Shown piece by piece: positions 59,231 through 64,000 of a DNA stretch of 64,000 nucleotides. This DNA is from Asanoa ishikariensis (GTDB lineage: Bacteria; Actinomycetota; Actinomycetes; Mycobacteriales; Micromonosporaceae), in assembly GCF_900107455.1 (NCBI RefSeq), contig NZ_FNQB01000004.1:816193-880192 (forward strand), in the 5' to 3' direction. Within the stretch, counting starts at the first letter, position 1. Each line of letters starts with the position of its first letter. The position numbers and the translations under genes are program-made. The notes below the pieces were generated by a model. That model made no database searches. It worked only from the letters and a program-made list of their open reading frames with translations, and was not told the origin of the DNA.

Positions 59231-60381
59231 CGACAGCAACATTGCAGGTCAAAGGCTTGCCCGGCGGATTCGGTACGGAGATACCGTATTTCCATGCCGA
59301 ACACTCCGGAACTGCTGGCCGCGCACGGGTCGAAGCGGGTGTCCACTGGGGACAGGTCGTCGAAGCGGCCGCCAAGCTCGGCCTTGCGCCGCTCGCCGGC
59401 TCCTCACCACAGGTCGGCGTCGTCGGCTACACGTTGGGCGGCGGCGTGAGCGTCTCGATGGGACGGGCCTTCGGGTACGCGGCCGACCACGTCCAGGCGG
59501 TCGAGGTCGTGACCGCGGACGGCGCGCTGCGCCGCGTCACCCCGGATTCCGACCCGGGCCTGTTCTTCGCCCTCCTCGGCGGCAAGGGCAACGTCGGTGT
59601 CGTCACCGCGCTGGAGTTCGACCTGTTCCCGGTCGCGGAGCTCTACGCGGGATCGCTCCAGTTCGCGGGGGAGCACGCGGCCGACGTGCTCCGCGCGTAC
59701 CACCTGCTCACTGCCGCGGCGACCGACGAGCTGACGTCGTCGATCGTCTTCCTGCGGGCGCCGGACCTGCCGTTCGTTCCCGAGTTCATGCGCGGCAAGC
59801 TCACCGTGTTCGTCCGCCTCGCGTACCTCGGCACCGACGGCGACACACTGGTCGCGCCGCTGCGGGCCGCCGCCCCCGTGCTCGTCGACACCCTGACCAC
59901 GATGCCAGTGGGAGACATCGCCGCCATCGCCAACGACCCGAGCGACCCGGGCACCTCGGTCGAGCACTTCGCCATGCTCGACGAGCTGTCACCGTCCGCG
60001 ATGGACGCGATCCTCGAGCTCACCGACTCCGCACAGGGCCCCACGCTGGTCAACCTGACCCAGCTCGGCGGCGCGTTCGGAAGGCCGGCGCGATACCCGA
60101 ACGCTGTGCGCCGTGACGTCGCCTTCGCCCTGTTCGCGCTGACCGTCGTGCCGCCCGGCGCACCGGCCCTCGCGCACGACCCGGGGTTGGCGCTGACCAA
60201 CCGGCTCGCCGGCCCGACGGGCAAGAAGCATCCCAGCTACCTGGCACCGGCCGACGCGTCGGTCGCGGGCGTGCGGCTGGCCTACGACGATGCGACCTAT
60301 GAGCGGCTCCGGACCGTGAAGACCACCTGGGACCCGCAGAACATGTTCCGCTGGAACTACAACATCCCGCCCCGGGTATAA
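59227..60381 (+). CDS. Truncated BBE-type FAD-linked oxidase (likely degraded)
   Basis: The 384-residue frame aligns with the full paralogue at 61072 only from GRARVEAGVHWGQVVEAA (residue 31 here, about 104 there) onward, so about 70 N-terminal residues with the first FAD-binding lobe and the His flavinylation site are missing. The rest is intact: LAPLAGSSPQVGVVGYTLGG, GGKGNVGVVTALEF and the C-terminal FRWNYNIPP berberine-bridge motif. Another frame at ATG 59294 starts MPNTPELLAAHG like a natural N-terminus, then shifts out of frame, suggesting an internal deletion at about 59310-59325. Probably non-functional. Confidence 0.7.
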   Translation: MTTATLQVKGLPGGFGTEIPYFHAEHSGTAGRARVEAGVHWGQVVEAAAKLGLAPLAGSSPQVGVVGYTLGGGVSVSMGRAFGYAADHVQAVEVVTADGALRRVTPDSDPGLFFALLGGKGNVGVVTALEFDLFPVAELYAGSLQFAGEHAADVLRAYHLLTAAATDELTSSIVFLRAPDLPFVPEFMRGKLTVFVRLAYLGTDGDTLVAPLRAAAPVLVDTLTTMPVGDIAAIANDPSDPGTSVEHFAMLDELSPSAMDAILELTDSAQGPTLVNLTQLGGAFGRPARYPNAVRRDVAFALFALTVVPPGAPALAHDPGLALTNRLAGPTGKKHPSYLAPADASVAGVRLAYDDATYERLRTVKTTWDPQNMFRWNYNIPPRV

Positions 60382-60385
60382 CTCC

Positions 60386-60985
60386 GTGGTGACGCGACGA
60401 CGGCGGGCCGGCGGGACCAAGCGGATGGCTGTCCTGGACGCGGTGGCGACCGTGCTCGCCGCGCGCGGATACGAGAACACGCGGTTCACGGACGTGTCGC
60501 TGGCCAGCGGCGTCGCGATCAGCACGCTCCAGAACTACTTCGGGTCGCGGGAGGACATGGTCATCGAGGCCATGGAGGCCTTCACCGACCGCGAGGTGGT
60601 CGCGCTGGAAGCGGTGTCCGAGGCCGAGCCCGACCCGTGGCGGCGGCTGGTCGCCCTGGTGGACCGGAGCCTGCACAACTCGGAGAGCGCCCGGCAGGTC
60701 CTCGTCGAGTTCTGGCGGTTCGCCATGCGCGACGACGACCTCGGCCAGCACAGCGCGCACGTACGCACGCGTTACCGGGAGCCGTTCCTGGCCGCCGTGC
60801 GTGAGGGCATCCAGCGCGGCGACTTCACGCCCGCACACGACGCCGAGGCCGTGACGGACCTGCTGCTGGCGAGCCTGGCTGGGCTGACCCTGTTCGCCGT
60901 GCAGCGCGGACCCGCGCCGTCGCCCGAAGAGCTGCGCGAGGTCCTGCTGTCCCAGCTCAGATCGATGCTGGGCGGCAAGGGCTGA
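60386..60985 (+). CDS. TetR family transcriptional regulator
   Basis: The 199-residue protein has the TetR helix-turn-helix (VLDAVATVLAARGYENTRFT, VSLASGVAISTLQNYFGSRE) and a helical ligand domain. It starts 5 nt after the truncated oxidase gene and precedes the full oxidase, which it probably regulates. No ribosome site is obvious. Confidence 0.9.
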   Translation: MVTRRRRAGGTKRMAVLDAVATVLAARGYENTRFTDVSLASGVAISTLQNYFGSREDMVIEAMEAFTDREVVALEAVSEAEPDPWRRLVALVDRSLHNSESARQVLVEFWRFAMRDDDLGQHSAHVRTRYREPFLAAVREGIQRGDFTPAHDAEAVTDLLLASLAGLTLFAVQRGPAPSPEELREVLLSQLRSMLGGKG

Positions 60986-61031
60986 CGCTGGATACCGTCG
61001 AGGCACGTCCCCCCGGTCGGATCTGCTCCAC

Positions 61032-61048
61032 GCCCGCGTGAAGCGGGC
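61032..61048. terminator. Short hairpin before oxidase gene
   Basis: GCCCGC, loop GTGAA, GCGGGC: 6-bp stem in the 86-bp gap between TetR and the oxidase gene. It could be a weak terminator or a leader element. Confidence 0.3.
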
Positions 61049-61071
61049 AACGAGATCAGAAGGGGCTTCGG

Positions 61072-62466
61072 ATGACGTACGTTATCGATCGGGCCGATCT
61101 GGGGCGGCTGGCTTCGCAGGTCGCCGGCCCCGTCCTCGCCCCCGGCGACGCGGACTACCCGGCGGAGACCGCCACCTGGAACGAGACGCTGGTCGAACGG
61201 CCGGCGGTCGTGGTCGGTGCCACGTCCACCGCCGACGTGCAGGCCGCCGTGCGCTTCGCGGCCGCCAACGACCTGCCCGTCGCCGCGGTCGCCACCGGGC
61301 ACGGCGCGGTCGTGGCCTCCGACGGCGCCGTCATGGTCAACCTGCGCCGGCTCAAGGACATCGTCGTCGACACCCCGACGCGGTCGGCGACCATCGGCGG
61401 CGCGGTCACGGCCCAGCCCCTGATCGACGCGGCGTTCCCGGAAGGCCTCGCACCGCTGGCCGGCTCGTCGCCCAACGTGGGCGTGGTCGGCTACGCCCTC
61501 GGCGGCGGGCTGAGCGCGACGCTGGGCCGCACGTACGGCTGGGCCGCCGACCATGTGCGGTCCGCCGACATCGTCACCCCGGACGGCGAGCTCCGGCACA
61601 TCGACGCCGCACACGAGCCGGACCTGTTCTGGGCGATCCGCGGCGGCAAGGGAAACTTCGGCGTGGTCACCTCGCTCGACCTCGACCTGGTGCCGATGAC
61701 GGAACTGTATGGCGGTGGCATCTACTTCGCCGGCGAGCACGTCGAACCGGTGCTCGACGCGTTCCGCCGGCTGGTCGCCGCTTCGCCGCAGGAGCTGACC
61801 CTCTCGTTCGCGTTCATGCGGTTGCCCGACCAGCCGGACGTGCCGGAGCCGCTGCGCGACCGGTTCACCGTCCACGTGCGGGTCGCCTATCTGGGGCCGC
61901 CCGCCGAAGGCGAACGGCTCATCGCGGACCTGCGCGCCACCGCGCCCGCCCTGATCGACACGGTGACCGAGATGCCGTACACGGGGATCGCCGCCATCCA
62001 CCAGGACCCGCTCGATCCGGTGCCGACGTACGAGGTGTCGGCCCTGCTCAGCGACTTCCCGGCGGACGCCGAGCAGGCGCTGATCGACGTCGCCGGACCG
62101 GACGCCGACACCCCGGCCGGGATGATCGAGATCCGCCAGCTCGGCGGCGCTCTCGGCCGCGACCCGAGCGTGCCGAACGCCGTCGGCAACCGGGACGCCG
62201 GTTTCCAGCTCTTCGGCGGGGCGTTCGGGACCGGACCCGGCCTGGCGGAGCAGTTCCGTGCCCCGTTGGCCGCGATCTCCGGCGCGCTGGCCCCGTGGTC
62301 GACCGGCCACCAGCAGGCGAACTTCCTGACCGGCTACGACCTCGCGCCCGATGCGGTGGCGCGGGCGTACGAGCCGGACACCTACCACCGGCTGCGCGAG
62401 GTCAAGCGGTCCTACGACCCGCGCAACCTGTTCCGGATCAACCACAACATCCCGCCGGAGACCTGA
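61072..62466 (+). CDS. BBE-type FAD-linked oxidase
   Basis: ATG 61072 (AAGGGG upstream) gives 464 residues of the PCMH/berberine-bridge flavoenzyme family: VVVGATSTADVQAAVRFAA, VAATGHG-like AVATGHGAVVASDG with the His where FAD is covalently attached in relatives, LAPLAGSSPNVGVVGYALGG, GGKGNFGVVTSLDL and the BBE end FRINHNIPP. It would oxidise alcohols, sugars or phenolics with oxygen. No Sec signal is visible, so it is cytoplasmic or exported by another route. Confidence 0.92.
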   Translation: MTYVIDRADLGRLASQVAGPVLAPGDADYPAETATWNETLVERPAVVVGATSTADVQAAVRFAAANDLPVAAVATGHGAVVASDGAVMVNLRRLKDIVVDTPTRSATIGGAVTAQPLIDAAFPEGLAPLAGSSPNVGVVGYALGGGLSATLGRTYGWAADHVRSADIVTPDGELRHIDAAHEPDLFWAIRGGKGNFGVVTSLDLDLVPMTELYGGGIYFAGEHVEPVLDAFRRLVAASPQELTLSFAFMRLPDQPDVPEPLRDRFTVHVRVAYLGPPAEGERLIADLRATAPALIDTVTEMPYTGIAAIHQDPLDPVPTYEVSALLSDFPADAEQALIDVAGPDADTPAGMIEIRQLGGALGRDPSVPNAVGNRDAGFQLFGGAFGTGPGLAEQFRAPLAAISGALAPWSTGHQQANFLTGYDLAPDAVARAYEPDTYHRLREVKRSYDPRNLFRINHNIPPET

Positions 62467-62469
62467 GTC

Positions 62470-62931
62470 CTACTTGGACCTGGTCACCGAGGTCGCCGCT
62501 GTCGAGCCGTCGGCGCCGCCCTGGACGCTGACCTTGTCGCCGGCCTTGAGGTCCTTGAGCTTGCCGGGTATCGCGACGGTGGTCGCGCCGTCGGTGCGGA
62601 CGGTGACGACCTCGCCCGCCGCCGTCTCGACGTAGACGGTGGTGCCGTCGACGAGCTTCACGGTGCCGGTCGTCGTCTCGCCGGAGCCGGAACCGCTGTT
62701 TCCGGTGCCGCCACGGGCCGCTCCGCCGCCCGGGAACGCCGTCGGCGGGGTGAACCCGCCCTGGCCACGGAACCCGCCGCCGCCCGTGGGCTGCTCACCG
62801 TACGCCTTCTGGACCTCGATGCCCGTCGCGAAGCCGCCGACCAGCAGCAGCGCCACCGCCAGGACGACGGTCCACCGGTTCCACCAGCGACGGCCGGCCG
62901 CGGCGGCGAGCTGTGCGTCCAATGTGGTCAC
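62470..62931 (-). CDS. Membrane-anchored Gly-rich DUF5666-like protein
   Basis: The 153-residue protein has one membrane helix (WTVVLAVALLLVGGFATGIE), a Gly/Thr/Ser-rich linker and a small beta domain (TTVYVETAAGEVVTVRTDGA, LKAGDKVSVQGGADG) like DUF5666/OB-fold accessory proteins. It is 15 nt downstream of the ABC permease gene and so part of a MacB-type export operon. Confidence 0.75.
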   Translation of the reverse strand: MTTLDAQLAAAAGRRWWNRWTVVLAVALLLVGGFATGIEVQKAYGEQPTGGGGFRGQGGFTPPTAFPGGGAARGGTGNSGSGSGETTTGTVKLVDGTTVYVETAAGEVVTVRTDGATTVAIPGKLKDLKAGDKVSVQGGADGSTAATSVTRSK

Positions 62932-62946
62932 GCGATTCTCCCGGTG

Positions 62947-64000
62947 TCACTCGTAGCGGAGGGCGTCGATGGGACGCAGGCGGGCGGCCCGGTTCGCGGG
63001 GACGCTGCCGAAGAAGAGGCCGATCGCGACGGAGACGCACAGCGCCAGCGCGACGGAGCTGGGGACGATCACCGGGCGCACGCCGACGATCGTGAAGTGG
63101 CTGCCGATGAGCGCGGCCGCCACGCCCAGCCCGCCGCCGAGCAGGCTCAGCATCGTGGCCTCGGCGAGGAACTGCGTCAGGATCACCCGGCGGGGCGCGC
63201 CCAGAGCCTTGCGGATGCCGATCTCGCGGGTCCGCTCGGTCACCGTCACCAGCATGATGTTGGTGATGCCGATGCCACCGACCAGCAGGCTGATCCCGGC
63301 GACCGCGCCGAGCAGCGTGGTGAACGTGTCGGCCGTCTCGCTCTGCGTCTCCAGCAACTGGGAGGCGTTCTGGATCCGGTAGGGCTGGCTCGTCGAGCCC
63401 GCCGGGACGTGGACCCGTTGCGACAGGATCAGCGAGACCTGTGACTGCGCGTCGGCCACCTGCTCCGTCGAGCCGGCCTCGACGACGATCGAGTTGTAGG
63501 CGCCGTACCCGGTCAGGGTCTGTTGGACCGCGGTGAGCGGGGCGATCGCGAGGTCGTTGGCGTCCATGAAGCCGGACGCGCTGCTCTTCTCGTCCAGCAC
63601 GCCGACGACGGTGAACAGCGCGCCGCTGACGGTGAGCTCCTTGCCGACCGGCTCGACGCCGGGGAACAGCTCCTCGGCGACGGTCCGGCCGATGACGACG
63701 ACCCGGCGGCCCTGCGCGACGTCGTCGTCGGTGAACGCCGAACCGGTGCCGACGGGGGAGTTGGACGCGCCGAAATAGCTCGGGTAGCTGCCGACGAACT
63801 GCTGCACCGCGTGGTCAGTGCCCTGGTAGGTCAGCGTCGCCTGCGTGCTCACGACCGGTGACACCGAGGTGACGTCGGGCGCGAGCACCGGGTCGTGCAG
63901 CGCCTGCGCCACCGCCGGGGTGAGGACCTGGTCTCCGCCGACGCCCTGCACGGTCAGCGTCTTGGTGCCCAGTGCCTCGATCCGTTGCGCGACCTCGCGG
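62947..64000 (-). CDS. MacB-like ABC transporter permease (5' end outside window)
   Basis: The reading frame is open to the right edge (351 codons seen). A periplasmic MacB core domain (VVVIGRTVAEELFPGVEPVG, TGYGAYNSIVVEAGS) is followed by FtsX-type membrane helices (LLGAVAGISLLVGGIGITNI, VTERTREIGIRKALGAPRR, LRPIDALRYE end). It belongs to the MacB family that exports peptides or drugs with an ATPase subunit, presumably encoded beyond the edge. Confidence 0.92.
   Translation of the reverse strand, partial: REVAQRIEALGTKTLTVQGVGGDQVLTPAVAQALHDPVLAPDVTSVSPVVSTQATLTYQGTDHAVQQFVGSYPSYFGASNSPVGTGSAFTDDDVAQGRRVVVIGRTVAEELFPGVEPVGKELTVSGALFTVVGVLDEKSSASGFMDANDLAIAPLTAVQQTLTGYGAYNSIVVEAGSTEQVADAQSQVSLILSQRVHVPAGSTSQPYRIQNASQLLETQSETADTFTTLLGAVAGISLLVGGIGITNIMLVTVTERTREIGIRKALGAPRRVILTQFLAEATMLSLLGGGLGVAAALIGSHFTIVGVRPVIVPSSVALALCVSVAIGLFFGSVPANRAARLRPIDALRYE

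Noticed and set aside
1-64000. CRISPR arrays, rRNA genes or intact insertion sequences
   Set aside because: No regularly spaced direct repeats, rRNA-like sequence or complete transposase with terminal repeats was seen on reading; only two transposase C-terminal relics remain.

Overview
The window is very GC-rich, uses GTG starts freely, and carries many ECF sigma/anti-sigma pairs, a 913-residue AfsR-type SARP regulator, CU044_5270-family proteins and lipoproteins. This points to a filamentous actinomycete, most likely a soil member of the Micromonosporales or a relative. I cannot name the species. I count about 75 protein genes or gene remnants and one tRNA-like element, with no rRNA, CRISPR array or intact mobile element.

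Layout. (1) 1-10.8 kb holds a glycan-degradation neighbourhood: a GH110-like alpha-1,3-galactosidase (cut by the window edge) divergent from a GH95 alpha-L-fucosidase, then a secreted GH29 alpha-L-fucosidase with a PA14 domain. Between them lie two tandem lipoprotein paralogues, a HicA-like small protein, a methyltransferase and an ECF sigma/CU044_5270 pair. (2) 10.8-22.6 kb is rich in regulators: a second sigma/CU044_5270 pair, TetR with a divergent FAD monooxygenase and an inverted-repeat operator between them, SDR and LysR genes, an ECF42-type sigma factor coupled to a YciI/DGPF protein, a DUF2089/SHOCT-like operon behind an AT-rich palindrome cluster, and an MFS exporter with divergent MerR. 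(3) 22.6-34 kb is mixed: a secreted unknown, hemerythrin, an esterase-methyltransferase fusion, a GT39-like membrane protein, a BAAT-type lipoprotein, a macro-domain protein, a SigE/membrane-protein pair, a small kinase and a frameshifted VCBS gene. (4) 34-43.8 kb has a TerD-like protein preceded by a tRNA-like element with a 57-nt anticodon-loop insertion, an L,D-transpeptidase, a SARP regulator and an XRE/membrane pair.

(5) 43.8-51.5 kb is a compact dormancy/redox island. It contains DoxX, two universal stress proteins, two Acg-type nitroreductases, a PPOX flavoprotein, a STAS protein, and a DevS-like GAF kinase with a DevR/DosR-like response regulator. DosR-box-like sites lie in five of its intergenic gaps, and the kinase start codon sits in a perfect 10-bp hairpin. 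The island looks like a self-contained DosR-type regulon outside mycobacteria.

(6) 51.5-56.5 kb has a DUF4097 protein, a further sigma/BNR-propeller pair, and a lower-GC patch of small SMI1/KNR4-like and other immunity-like genes mixed with two decayed transposase C-termini. (7) 56.5-64 kb is a redox cluster: methyltransferase, quinone oxidoreductase with a small ABM protein, MarR, one truncated and one full BBE-type FAD oxidase with TetR, and the end of a MacB-type ABC transporter operon.

The most unusual items are the tRNA-like element at 36161-36291, the DosR-like island with its start-codon hairpin at 46551-46589, and the esterase-methyltransferase fusion at 24281-25699.
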